Source: CBDBCU01 sp965243185 (lineage in GTDB: Bacteria > Chloroflexota > Dehalococcoidia > Lucifugimonadales > UBA3495). Taken from it: a stretch of DNA of 64,000 nucleotides. The notes beneath the pieces were generated by a model. It made no database searches. It saw only the letters and a program-made list of their open reading frames with translations, and was not told the origin of the DNA. This document shows positions 34,448 to 42,683 of this stretch, one piece after another; position 1 is the first letter of the stretch, and each line of letters starts with the position of its first letter. The stretch lies in assembly GCA_965243185.1 (NCBI GenBank), contig OZ251531.1, positions 1,984,001 to 2,048,000 of the forward strand. Direction: 5' to 3'. The position numbers and the translations under genes are program-made.

Positions 34448-34509
34448 TTAAGAAAGTTTTTGCCGGAATTTTTCGTAAGCAGAAATCTTATTATAGATTT
34501 CTTTCTTAA
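34448..34509 (+). promoter_or_regulatory. Nested inverted repeats, probable operator of the fic gene
   Basis: TTAAGAAAG (34448-34456) is matched by CTTTCTTAA (34501-34509), and inside lies AGAAATC (34481-34487) matched by GATTTCT (34496-34502). The region is far more AT-rich than its surroundings and ends about 15 bp before the fic start, a typical operator position. Confidence 0.55.
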
Positions 34510-34523
34510 AGGGGCAGTTAAAA

Positions 34524-35696
34524 TTGCGCGCCGCGGATTTTACCGCTGATTCCCCGGGAAAACTGGTGACGGTTCCGAACAGTCGTATCGGCGACTACCT
34601 GACTTTCGTCCCCAACTCTTTGCCGCCGGCCTTGACCTTGAACGCCGGCACCATCAACCTGTTGGTTGCGGCCAGCCAGGCTTTAGGAGAACTTAACGGC
34701 TTCGGCCAAATGCTACCCAATCCTCATCTGCTCATCGGCCCTTTCATCCGCCGGGAGGCCGTACTGTCCAGCCGTATCGAGGGAACTGTCACTACCTTGC
34801 AACAGTTGCTGCTCTTTGAGGCGTCACCGTCAACCCAACCGCCCGCCCCCGACGCTCAAGAAGTAATCAACTATGTCCACGCTATGGAGTATGGCTTTAC
34901 TCGTCTGGACGACTTGCCGGTATCCCTGCGATTAATTCGGGAAATTCACGCCCTGTTGCTGCGGGGCGTGCGGGGGGAGGTAAATAAACCCGGGCAATTC
35001 CGGGAAATCCAGAACTTCATTGGGCGCAGTCATCGCATCGCCGACGCTGTTTATGTCCCCCCGCCGGTCGCCGCAGTGCAACCCGCGTTAAACGAGCTTG
35101 AGACTTTCCTGCACACCCCTACCGATATTCCGTTTCTGGTACAGTTGGCCCTCATCCACTACCAATTCGAGGCCATTCACCCCTTCGAGGATGGCAATGG
35201 CCGGGTCGGCCGTCTGCTGATTGCCCTGCTGCTCTGCGAACGCAACTACTTGGCCCGGCCGCTCCTCTATCTGAGTGCCTATCTGGAAAGACACCGCCGG
35301 GAGTATATGGATTGCCTGCTCCGGGTCAGCCAGGAAGGTGCTTGGACTGATTGGATCGACTTTTTCCTCGAAGGTGTTGCCGAACAATCCCGAGACGCCA
35401 TCCGCCGCTCCCGCCAGTTGCTGGCCCTATGGCAGGATTACCGCGACCGGATGCAGGCCGCCCGCGCTTCCGCTTTAACGCTGCAACTGATTGATTTGCT
35501 GTTCGCCGCCCCGGCCGTTACTGCCTCCTATGTGCAACGGCAACTGGAAATATCCCAGCCCGGCGCCCGCTACACTATCGAACGCTTGCTGCAAGCCGGC
35601 ATCCTCCAGGAAGCCACCGGCCAACGCCGCAACCGCGTCTATATGGCCCCGGAAGTCTTTGCCATCCTCGACGCTGACCAAGCCAGCGAGCAGTAG
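34524..35696 (+). CDS. Fic family protein with winged-helix C-terminus
   Basis: The 390-residue enzyme has the Fic active-site motif HPFEDGNGRVGR starting near residue 218, which transfers AMP (or another group) from ATP to a target hydroxyl. An inhibitory-type SSRIEGT helix (Glu about residue 86) lies N-terminal, as in class II Fic proteins. The C-terminal 80 residues look like a winged helix (TASYVQRQLEISQPGARYTIERLLQAGIL) and may bind DNA, perhaps the inverted repeats at 34448-34509. Start is TTG at 34524 with AAAGGGG upstream. Confidence 0.9.
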   Translation: MRAADFTADSPGKLVTVPNSRIGDYLTFVPNSLPPALTLNAGTINLLVAASQALGELNGFGQMLPNPHLLIGPFIRREAVLSSRIEGTVTTLQQLLLFEASPSTQPPAPDAQEVINYVHAMEYGFTRLDDLPVSLRLIREIHALLLRGVRGEVNKPGQFREIQNFIGRSHRIADAVYVPPPVAAVQPALNELETFLHTPTDIPFLVQLALIHYQFEAIHPFEDGNGRVGRLLIALLLCERNYLARPLLYLSAYLERHRREYMDCLLRVSQEGAWTDWIDFFLEGVAEQSRDAIRRSRQLLALWQDYRDRMQAARASALTLQLIDLLFAAPAVTASYVQRQLEISQPGARYTIERLLQAGILQEATGQRRNRVYMAPEVFAILDADQASEQ

Positions 35697-35725
35697 CCGC
35701 AACCTGGTGGGCAACCGCATCTCTC

Positions 35726-36148
35726 CTACCGCAATTTCCCATAAACCCGTTGCGGCGTTACCAGGATGCCTACGCCCTCTTGGGCTACCATTGCCTGGTC
35801 ATACTCGGCCCAATCCGGGTGTTCCTTACCACTGCACGCCCGGAAAATATCCCGCAGCAGCAACCGTAGCTCCTCGGCGTCGGTGTTGTCGGCGGCCCGC
35901 AGTTGGGCTTGGCCCTCCACCACCACATACCGCCGCCAATCCGCGGTCACCGCCAAGACGGTGATTTGCGGGTTGCGCCGCAGGTTCCGCACCTTCCGCG
36001 ACTTGGGATAAACCGAAGCCAAAACCAGCTGCTCCCCCATCGCCCCGCACACCACCACACTGGCTTGCACTGCCCCGTTGGGCTGGATGGTCTGAACTAC
36101 CGCCCGGTGATTCTCCCCCAAAAAAGACTTTACCTCCGCAAACTCCAT
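35726..36148 (-). CDS. Pyridoxamine 5'-phosphate oxidase-like (PPOX) protein, second copy
   Basis: The 140-residue protein parallels the one at 2286-2708 along its length: FLGENHRAVVQTIQPNGAVQAS at the start, KVRNLRRNPQITVLAV in the middle and HPDWAEYDQAM near the end. It is a split-barrel flavin/F420 protein of unknown substrate. The N-terminal 32 residues also match the truncated copy at 41919. It is convergent with fic. Confidence 0.87.
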   Translation of the reverse strand: MEFAEVKSFLGENHRAVVQTIQPNGAVQASVVVCGAMGEQLVLASVYPKSRKVRNLRRNPQITVLAVTADWRRYVVVEGQAQLRAADNTDAEELRLLLRDIFRACSGKEHPDWAEYDQAMVAQEGVGILVTPQRVYGKLR

Positions 36149-36330
36149 AACCGCGCCTCCCCTTACTGATTTGTTTGGGTTAAGTATAGCAGAGCGCGAA
36201 AACGCCGCCGTCCCTGCCGTGCTTACTGCTTATGTCATTCCGCGGCGCACCCGAGGAATCTCAAATGCCGCCCCCACAACCACCCTCAACACAACCAGCC
36301 CTCCCCAAATCCAAAAAGTTTTGAGGGGGT

Positions 36331-36360
36331 GCGGGGGAACTTTTACAAAAGTTCCCCCGC
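36331..36360. repeat. Near-perfect 14-bp inverted repeat with 2-nt centre
   Basis: GCGGGGGAACTTTT and AAAAGTTCCCCCGC are exact complements separated by AC. The hairpin lies in the long gap 36149-37187, about 150 bp before the second structured element. No gene is seen in that gap. Confidence 0.8.
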
Positions 36361-36425
36361 CGTCTCCCCATCCCCCGGCAACCGTCATCCTAGCCATCTG
36401 GCAAACCGTCCTTCTCGCCCTCCCA

Positions 36426-36454
36426 CCGTCATTCCCGCGCAAGCGGGAATCCAG
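36426..36454. repeat. Palindromic repeat, single copy
   Basis: CCGTCATTCCCGCGCAAGCGGGAATCCAG is a full member of the dispersed family, about 48 bp before the promoter of element copy 2. Confidence 0.85.
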
Positions 36455-36484
36455 AACCCCCATTCCTCAAAAACCAATCCGAAA

Positions 36485-37012
36485 ATCCGTCTTAAACTCC
36501 CTTGACAACATCAAATCCATCCCCCATAATAAAAATTGCGAAGGTCAGACCTAGCCCCGGGACGCCGGGTCTCAAAACGATACGCTAGCTTACCGTGAAA
36601 TATAGCTCACAGCGCGCTGTGGACGCCTCCGGCCCCCGCGGCCGTCAAGCGTCCCTGCTCCTAACCCCGGGGAACCGGCCTAGGAACCCGCCTTCCCCCA
36701 CCGGAGCAGCGGAAAACGGCAAATCCCACCAGCCGCCAAACCGCTACCCCATCCCTACAGGAGCTGGAGTTAACAGGTTGACTGGAGGTGCGGTCAACCC
36801 CGGTAGCTGGACTGGGCCAACCCGCCGGCATGGCAACCATACCAACCGGCGTTAGTAGCCAACATAAGGTCCATTTGCCGCCAGGCAACTGGGTCGGGAA
36901 ACTCCGGGCGGATGCAAGCCAGGATGCCCCCCGGAGCAGGCAACCCAATGGCCCCTTTGCCAACCCCCTCCCGCAAGGGCGGAACCTCCGGCCAGAGCTT
37001 CCGCCCCGGCGA
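36485..37012 (+). ncRNA. Structured multicopy non-coding element, copy 2 (diverged)
   Basis: The same promoter (TTGACA 36502-36507, 17 bp, CATAAT 36525-36530) leads into the same order of motifs: CCCGGGACGCCGGG, TACGCTAGCTTACCGTG, CACAGCGCGCTGTG, CCCCGGGGAAC, CCGGAGCAGCGG, GGTTGAC/GTCAACC and CGCCGGCATGGCAACCATAC. Overall identity to copies 1 and 3 is clearly lower, yet stems remain paired. The 3' hairpin is GGGCGGAA/TTCCGCCC with a different interior. This is what a folded RNA would be expected to show. The gap 36149-37187 holds only this element, one palindromic repeat and the hairpin at 36331. Confidence 0.72.
36502..36530 (+). promoter_or_regulatory. Sigma-70-type promoter of element copy 2
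   Basis: TTGACA, 17-bp spacer, CATAAT; AATCCGAAAAT and ATCCATCCCCCATAATAA flanks are shared with copy 1. Confidence 0.75.
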
Positions 37013-37112
37013 ACCCAACCCCAACGCTGAATATAAATGCTAAACTCACCCGCCGGGGCCGCCAGGAGTTCCTGCCCCGGCCCTTTCCCGTACCCGAATC
37101 TCCGCCCGCCCC

Positions 37113-37140
37113 TTGCCTAACCCGCCCCGGCGTATATAAT
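37113..37140 (+). promoter_or_regulatory. Promoter candidate for MmgE/PrpD gene
   Basis: TTGCCT (37113-37118), 16 bp, TATAAT (37135-37140), about 47 bp before the start codon. The -10 is a perfect match. Confidence 0.5.
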
Positions 37141-37187
37141 AACTCCCAAATCCCGGCAAACCCAATCCCACCAAGGAGGCTTGTCTA

Positions 37188-38558
37188 ATGGGCGCTACCC
37201 AAACCATCGCCAACTGGATTGTCACCACCAACTACGAGGACATCCCCCCGGAAGCCCTCCGCGTCGCCAACGAATCCTGCTTCGACCTCCTCGGCGTCAT
37301 CCTCGCCGGCTCCGCCCAGCCCGTCGGCGAAATCATCCAGCAGTACGTCGACGACAGCGGCGGCGCCGCCCAAGCCACCGTCCTGGCTTCCGGCTTGCAA
37401 ACCTCCCTCGCCAACGCCGCCCTCGCCAACGGCACTATGGGCCACGCCCTCGACTACGACGACTTCGGCGGCTTCGGCCATCCCACCGTCGCCATCTTTC
37501 CCGCCCTCCTCGCCCTCGGCGAAAATATCCACGCCACCGGCCGCGACCTCCTCGCCGCCTACGTCATCGGCTGCGAACTCGGCCTCGCCCTCCAGCACGC
37601 CACCAAATACCACCAAATGGAACGCGGCTTCCACAGCACCGCCGTTATCGGACGCATGGCCGCCACCGCCGCCTGCGCCAAACTCCTCAACCTCGACGAA
37701 CAGCAAACCGTTACCGCTCTCGGCATCGCCGGCTCCATGGCCAGCGGCGTCATCCACAACTTCGGCACCATGACCAAACCCCTCCACGCCGGCCTCACCT
37801 GCCGCGACGCCGTAACCGCCGCCCAACTGGCCCAGCGCGGCTTTACCGCCGGCCAGCAGATTTTCGAGCATCCCCTCGGCTTCACCACCCCCATCCTCGG
37901 CGAAGGCATCTACGACCTCAACCAAATGGCCGAAAACCTCGGCAACCCCTTCCGCGTCCAGGATGCCCTCATCATCAAAAAATACCCCTGCTGCGGCGGC
38001 AACCACGCTATGCTCGACAGCCTGTTCAGCCTGATGCGCGAGCATAACTTCACTTGGGACGATGTGGCCCACGCCGAAGTGGACCAGTCCTACCTCTCCA
38101 TCGTAATGCTCTACCCCGAACCCGACGACGCCCTCAAAGGCAAGTTCAGCGCCAAATACAATGTCGCCGCCGCCCTCGTCGACGGCGAAATCGCCATCGA
38201 CACCTTCACCGACGAAAAAATCGCCTCCCCGGAAATGCAGGCGGCCATGGACAAGGTAACTACCCGCGTCTTTTCCAAGTGGGAGGAGGGTTCCGGCGAA
38301 GTCCTCAAAGGCTTGCCCGTGCGGATTACCCTCAAGGACGGCCGCTCCTTCGAGCATATCACCGACCGCGATATGATCCTCGGCGGCGCCAAAAACCCCT
38401 GGGGCTTCGACAGCATCAAAGGCAAGTTCCAGGTCAACGCCGCCCTGGCCCTGGCCCGGGAACAGGTCGCCGCAACTATGGAAACCTGGGCCGACATCGG
38501 CGCCGTAACCGACCTCCCCAACGCCATCCAAACCACCCTCGTCGGCGCCAGCAAATAA
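37188..38558 (+). CDS. MmgE/PrpD family protein
   Basis: The 456-residue protein has the all-helical MmgE/PrpD domain: SCFDLLGVILAGS, NGTMGHALDYDDFGG with the conserved His-Asp cluster, GFHSTAVIGRMAATAAC and KYPCCGGNHAMLDS near the middle. Family members include 2-methylcitrate dehydratase and iminodisuccinate epimerase-type enzymes; the substrate here cannot be told. The ATG follows CAAGGAGG. No prpB or prpC is adjacent. Confidence 0.92.
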   Translation: MGATQTIANWIVTTNYEDIPPEALRVANESCFDLLGVILAGSAQPVGEIIQQYVDDSGGAAQATVLASGLQTSLANAALANGTMGHALDYDDFGGFGHPTVAIFPALLALGENIHATGRDLLAAYVIGCELGLALQHATKYHQMERGFHSTAVIGRMAATAACAKLLNLDEQQTVTALGIAGSMASGVIHNFGTMTKPLHAGLTCRDAVTAAQLAQRGFTAGQQIFEHPLGFTTPILGEGIYDLNQMAENLGNPFRVQDALIIKKYPCCGGNHAMLDSLFSLMREHNFTWDDVAHAEVDQSYLSIVMLYPEPDDALKGKFSAKYNVAAALVDGEIAIDTFTDEKIASPEMQAAMDKVTTRVFSKWEEGSGEVLKGLPVRITLKDGRSFEHITDRDMILGGAKNPWGFDSIKGKFQVNAALALAREQVAATMETWADIGAVTDLPNAIQTTLVGASK

Positions 38559-38571
38559 CCCAACCACAGCA

Positions 38572-38602
38572 GGGCGCCGCAGCTTATACCACTGCGGCGC
38601 CC
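38572..38602 (+). terminator. Strong hairpin after MmgE/PrpD
   Basis: GGGCGCCGCAG and CTGCGGCGCCC form an 11-bp stem, 14 bp after the stop. The following TTGC is a poor U-run, so it may act as a 3' stabiliser as well. Confidence 0.55.
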
Positions 38603-38647
38603 TTGCACCGGTTAGCGTAAGCCAATTAAAGAAACCGGAGGTCTGAA

Positions 38648-39160
38648 ATGGAAGCGGCCGAGTTGTTTGAGAACGCTATGGCATTGCTAGAGGAAAACTA
38701 CGGAAAGTTCCGGTTCTTTAAGGAGCGGGATGTAGTCGAGAAGGTGGAAATCCTGCTCAATCGGGAGATTGAAAGCTTCCGCTTGCCGTATCGCGTGGAG
38801 TTGGAACACTCCCTATTGCCTTCCACCCGTGCCGACTTGGTGATTTTCAGCGACTTCGGGTCGGCGGAAGTGGCAGCCGAGTTCAAGTACGAACCCGCTC
38901 CTGACCGGAGTACCGATCGTGGTGGCGACCTTTGGTACTCTAAGCTCGAGACTTCAGTTGTATCTTGGTCGGATGTCGAGAAAGACATCGAGCGTGTTTG
39001 GAAATACGTTGACCAAGACCGGGTTGATGTAGCCTACTCAGTACTTGTTGATGAAGGGGGGCGTTTCCGTCGCTCTCACCGTCAACCGCCTCAAGGCAGC
39101 GAATGGATAGATTGGGGACAAGGCCGGTGGGTTCTCTGGGCACAGGCAAGCCGGGACTAG
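38648..39160 (+). CDS. Hypothetical protein, possible PD-(D/E)XK-like nuclease fold
   Basis: The 170-residue protein is not recognised as a family. RADLVIFSDFGSAEVAAEFKYEP resembles the core D ... ExK arrangement of PD-(D/E)XK nucleases, with a helix before it (VVEKVEILLNREIES). The C-terminus is Trp-rich (GSEWIDWGQGRWVLW). The codon usage is less GC-biased than in neighbours, suggesting recent acquisition. A clear GGAGG site precedes ATG at 38648. Confidence 0.6.
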   Translation: MEAAELFENAMALLEENYGKFRFFKERDVVEKVEILLNREIESFRLPYRVELEHSLLPSTRADLVIFSDFGSAEVAAEFKYEPAPDRSTDRGGDLWYSKLETSVVSWSDVEKDIERVWKYVDQDRVDVAYSVLVDEGGRFRRSHRQPPQGSEWIDWGQGRWVLWAQASRD

Positions 39161-39603
39161 CTACCCCCGCCCGCAAACTCCTCATAAATCCGCAAAAACG
39201 CCCCCGCATCAACTATCCCCGTCCCCCGAAACTCCCCCAAAACCAGCAAATCCCTATCCCCGGTAACCAGATAATCGGCATTGCACTCCAAACAGCACTC
39301 CAGGATGCGGTCATCATCAGCATCCCGGCACACGCCCTCCACCACAACAGTAGGTTCAACAATGTTGACCCACTGACACAAGTCGTCGATTTCTACCTGC
39401 GCTGCCACCGCGCTATAACCGAACTTCCGCTGCAAAGTTCGGCTCACTTCATCGAGAATGAAATCGGAAAGGCATACCTCTATTTTGCCATCCTCTCCCA
39501 ATACAAGCGTTGCCCACTCCCGGCCGCGAAAGTTCAGCCCGGAGATAAGAACATTGCTGTCCAGAACTACGCGGATTTTTCCGCCCGCGCTTCCGCTCGA
39601 CAC
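39157..39603 (-). CDS. PIN-domain toxin (putative toxin-antitoxin component)
   Basis: The 148-residue PIN-fold RNase has IRVVLDSNVLISGL (first Asp), a central DEVSRTLQRKFG helix, DADDDRILECCLECNADYLVTGDRDLL (second and third acidic sites) and a C-terminal helix. It matches the PIN family linked to COG1569-type toxins. Start is GTG at 39603 and it overlaps the end of the antitoxin gene by 37 bp, indicating coupling. Confidence 0.85.
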   Translation of the reverse strand: MSSGSAGGKIRVVLDSNVLISGLNFRGREWATLVLGEDGKIEVCLSDFILDEVSRTLQRKFGYSAVAAQVEIDDLCQWVNIVEPTVVVEGVCRDADDDRILECCLECNADYLVTGDRDLLVLGEFRGTGIVDAGAFLRIYEEFAGGGS

Positions 39604-40187
39604 TCTTTCACCAACCGCGCTACATCCTCCGGGCCAATCCCCAAAGCCCTGGCCCGCTTTTCGTTCGCAACCAGCCGCCGCTCCCGCCCCTGGTCCCGCA
39701 GGTACACCTCTGCTGCTCCCCTCAGCAGCGCGCTGACGCTGACCCCTTCCCGACCGGCCAGTTCATCCACCCACGCCGCCAATTCCGCATCCAGGCCAGT
39801 CGTCAGAGCCAAAGCTTTCCCGCCGGCCGGCGGCAGTGCCGCGCTGTTGCCTAATGCCGGCTTTTCCTTGGCCGTACCCTTGACCAGCCGCTCCAACCGG
39901 GGCTGCCGGCTCAACGGCGCCGGCCCGTACTCCGCCCGCAGTTCCTTAATCCGCCGCTCCACCGCCGCCGCCGCCCAATCGCCGCCCGCCAGAGCGATTT
40001 TCTTGCGGTAGTGGGTCGCCCGCAGCCACTCCAAATCGGTCAGGATGGTCGCCACCGCCGCCCGCAGCCAGCCGCTGCGACTGCCGCCCTCGACCGCAAT
40101 CACCCCATCCAGCTCTGCCACCAACGCCGGCGGCAAATAGGTAGTAACGGTAACGCCTTTCCCCTTGGCCTTGCTCTTGACTTTCAT
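39567..40187 (-). CDS. Two-domain ribbon-helix-helix protein, putative antitoxin of the PIN pair
   Basis: The 206-residue protein has two RHH-like motifs: VTVTTYLPPALVAELDGVIAVEGGSRSGWLR near its start and LALTTGLDAELAAWVDELAGREGVSVSALLRGA in the C-terminal half, joined by a basic linker. RHH proteins bind operator DNA as dimers; a tandem RHH antitoxin is unusual. ATG at 40187 (MKVKSKAKGKG) was chosen because upstream codons are not protein-like. It precedes the PIN toxin, overlapping by 37 bp. Confidence 0.75.
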   Translation of the reverse strand: MKVKSKAKGKGVTVTTYLPPALVAELDGVIAVEGGSRSGWLRAAVATILTDLEWLRATHYRKKIALAGGDWAAAAVERRIKELRAEYGPAPLSRQPRLERLVKGTAKEKPALGNSAALPPAGGKALALTTGLDAELAAWVDELAGREGVSVSALLRGAAEVYLRDQGRERRLVANEKRARALGIGPEDVARLVKECRAEARAEKSA

Positions 40188-40316
40188 CGCCGCTAATCCT
40201 GTTGCAATCGGGCTTGCCGGCAGTATTAACCGCCGGGCATTGCCCCCGCCGCATCTTGAACTTGTTGCCGGTCGAACCGGCGGCCAGCCAAACCGACAGC
40301 CGGCTTGTCCGCCCAA

Positions 40317-40745
40317 CTACGGCTCCAGCCGTATGCTGTCCCCTACCTTAATGTCGCCGCCGCTGATAACCATAGTCAAAACGCCCCGCCGGTGCCGCAG
40401 ATCCTCCCGCAGCCCCATCCGAATGGCGTCCATCTTGCCGCACGGCTCACACTCCCCCACCACCTCCAGCGTAACCGCGTCCCCCACGAAAAACACCTGC
40501 CCCGGCTGCGCCTGCGCCAAATCCAGCCCGGCGGTAGTGATGTTCTCCTTAATCTGCCCCGGCGCCAACCGGAAATGATCCAGGGTTTCCTTATCCATCA
40601 CCAGCACCTGGCGCGCATTGCCCACCCGGCAGCTGCGGTCGCCCTCCAGTCCCCGGGCCGAAATCGCCGTAGCCGCCGCTACCGGTTCCGACGGCGTCCC
40701 CTTCACCCGGGCCAAATGCAAATTCAATACCGTCCCTTCCTGCAT
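40317..40745 (-). CDS. MOSC domain protein
   Basis: The 142-residue protein has the MOSC pattern: VLNLHLARVKGTPSEPVAAATAISARGLEGDRSCR, VLVMDKETLDHFRLAPGQIKENI and the Cys-bearing VVGECEPCGKMDAIR. MOSC domains bind molybdopterin or carry sulfur for molybdenum enzymes such as xanthine dehydrogenase or mARC. ATG at 40745. The divergent enoyl-CoA hydratase gene starts 163 bp away. Confidence 0.9.
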   Translation of the reverse strand: MQEGTVLNLHLARVKGTPSEPVAAATAISARGLEGDRSCRVGNARQVLVMDKETLDHFRLAPGQIKENITTAGLDLAQAQPGQVFFVGDAVTLEVVGECEPCGKMDAIRMGLREDLRHRRGVLTMVISGGDIKVGDSIRLEP

Positions 40746-40907
40746 AACCGCTCTCCTTCGCCGCCCGGCCTTGCCCGCCGCCGGGCCGTGTAAATCCCTG
40801 ATAGCCGCCATTATATAAGCCAACGGCCGCAATTGCCAATATATGATAATGTAGAGACCCGGCCTATCCGGCCCGGGCTGCCGCAAAACCGTCATAAGGA
40901 AGGGAAA

Positions 40908-41759
40908 ATGTCCGCCAACTATGTCCACACCCAACTGCGGGATGGCGCGCTGCTGCTGACCCTGCACGACCCGCCCACCCGCAACGCCATCAACCCGGAA
41001 ATGGCCCAGGAATTCTTTGCCGTCCTGGAGCAGTTTGCGGATGACCCGGAACAGCGGGTACTGCTGCTGACCGGCGCGCCGCCGGCCTTCTGCTCCGGAG
41101 CCAATGTGCGCGGTTTCCGCAGCGGCATTGAGCAGCGGGAACAAGCGGCTGCGACCGGCGAAACTCCGGCCCGGCCTTGGGGCAGTATGGAAGCCCGCTA
41201 CGCCCGCCGCCTCCCGGCCGAATCGTCCCAAGCCCCGGAAATGGTCTTGCGCTTGCAGGAACAGCAGAAACCCACCATCGCCGCCGTCAACGGCCCCGCC
41301 ATTGGCGCCGGAATGGGCTTGGCTCTGGCTTGCGACATCCGCATCGCCGGGGAATCCGCCCAATTCTCCGAAGCCTTCTCCCGAATGGGACTAATCCCCG
41401 CCGATGGCAGCTGCTGGAACCTGCCCCGGCTCATCGGCATCAGCAACACCCTGCTGCTCCAATACACCGGCGACCGCATTGACGCCGCTGACGCCCTGCG
41501 CCTCGGCCTGGTCAGCAAGGTAGTCCCCGACGCCGACCTGCCCAACGCCGCCATGGAACTGGCCGCCCGCCTGGCGCAAGGCGCATCCCGTTCCCAAGCC
41601 CTGATTAAATACCTGGTGCGCCAGGGAATGAACCAAACCTTCCGGGAACACCTCGACCTGGCCCATGTCGCCCAGGAACAAGCCCGCGCCACCGCCGACC
41701 ACAAAGAAGCGGTAGCCGCCTTCCTGGAAAAACGCCCCCCGGCATTCAAGGGGGAGTAG
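40908..41759 (+). CDS. Enoyl-CoA hydratase/isomerase family protein
   Basis: The 283-residue crotonase-fold protein shows LTGAPPAFCSGANVRGF (oxyanion region) and TIAAVNGPAIGAGMGLALACDIRIAGESAQFSEAFSRMGLIPADG (second oxyanion segment and catalytic region). Some crotonases use Glu at the second position; the Asp-Gly at its end is compatible with several reactions. Start at 40908 follows AAGGAAGGG. It stands alone, with no beta-oxidation partners nearby. Confidence 0.92.
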   Translation: MSANYVHTQLRDGALLLTLHDPPTRNAINPEMAQEFFAVLEQFADDPEQRVLLLTGAPPAFCSGANVRGFRSGIEQREQAAATGETPARPWGSMEARYARRLPAESSQAPEMVLRLQEQQKPTIAAVNGPAIGAGMGLALACDIRIAGESAQFSEAFSRMGLIPADGSCWNLPRLIGISNTLLLQYTGDRIDAADALRLGLVSKVVPDADLPNAAMELAARLAQGASRSQALIKYLVRQGMNQTFREHLDLAHVAQEQARATADHKEAVAAFLEKRPPAFKGE

Positions 41760-41918
41760 CCACCGCCGCGTTCGCCAAGTCGAACCTATCAGACGCCAAT
41801 CTTTCCGCGTAAGTATATAATTCCCATATATTACCAGCGGAAACCGCAACACCGGCGGCGTCATTTTTCGTACTCTGCTATACTACCCCCAACCAAATCA
41901 GCAAGCGGAGGCATCCCC

Positions 41919-42119
41919 ATGAACTTTGCCGATATAAAACCCTTCCTGGCCGAAAACCACCGGGCGGTAGTCCAGACCATCCAGCCCAACGGAGCCGTGC
42001 CGGCCAGCATTAGCAGATTTACGCAACATCGCCGCCGCCTTGCGGCATTACGGCTGGTGACTCGAGGTAGCTTTGTAACTTCTAGATTTCCTCCGTGTTG
42101 GACAATTAAAGGACCCTAA
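41919..42119 (+). pseudogene. Truncated PPOX gene remnant
   Basis: The first 32 codons (MNFADIKPFLAENHRAVVQTIQPNGAVPAS) match the start of the PPOX gene at 35726-36148 nearly residue for residue, and a normal GGAGG site precedes ATG. After ASI the homology stops at once and an unrelated 35-codon tail leads to a stop. The NLRRNP and HPDWAEYD regions are gone. It is probably the left end of a deleted or replaced gene. The rest of the gap 41760-42221 shows nothing more. Confidence 0.75.
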
Positions 42120-42221
42120 CTCCAACCGCCCTCCCCCTTGATAATCCCCCGCCCAGCCGTTACCATATACTCGGCAATACGGCTCGAAACCATCCCGCCC
42201 GGTCCGGAGAAACCCAATCTT

Positions 42222-42680
42222 ATGCCCCGCATCCTGGTACTGAACGGCCCTAACTTGAACCTTTTGGGGCAGCGCAACCCCGGCATCTACGGCGTCAAAA
42301 CCCTCCCCGAAGTCAACCAAGCCGTGGCCGACTGCGCCGCCGCCTTGGGCTTGGCAACCGCCTTTTTCCAGTCTAACCACGAAGGGGAAATCATCGACTT
42401 TATTCAGGAAAACCGCGGCAATGCGGACGGCATCATCATCAACCCCGGCGCCCTCACCCACTACGGCTATTCCCTCAAAGACGCCCTGATTGACGCCGCT
42501 ATCCCGGTCATCGAAGTCCACTTGAGCAACATCCACGCCCGCGAGGCGGCGCGGCGGCATTCCGTTATCGCCGACATCGCCCACGGCCAGATTGCCGGTT
42601 TCGGCTGGAGAAGTTATACTGCTGCCGTGGCCATTATCGCCGGCATCATCGCCGACGCCACCGCTGACAAAGGAGATTAA
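42222..42680 (+). CDS. aroQ: Type II 3-dehydroquinate dehydratase
   Basis: The 152-residue enzyme converts 3-dehydroquinate to 3-dehydroshikimate. It contains LVLNGPNLNLLGQRNPGIYG, the FFQSNHEGEIIDFIQ segment, IINPGALTHYGYSLKDAL and VIEVHLSNIHARE with the catalytic His. ATG at 42222 (MPRILVLNGPN) is correct for the family; upstream codons to 42138 are not. The stop is 3 bp before the M24 peptidase start, so they are cotranscribed. Confidence 0.96.
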   Translation: MPRILVLNGPNLNLLGQRNPGIYGVKTLPEVNQAVADCAAALGLATAFFQSNHEGEIIDFIQENRGNADGIIINPGALTHYGYSLKDALIDAAIPVIEVHLSNIHAREAARRHSVIADIAHGQIAGFGWRSYTAAVAIIAGIIADATADKGD

Positions 42681-42683
42681 CTG

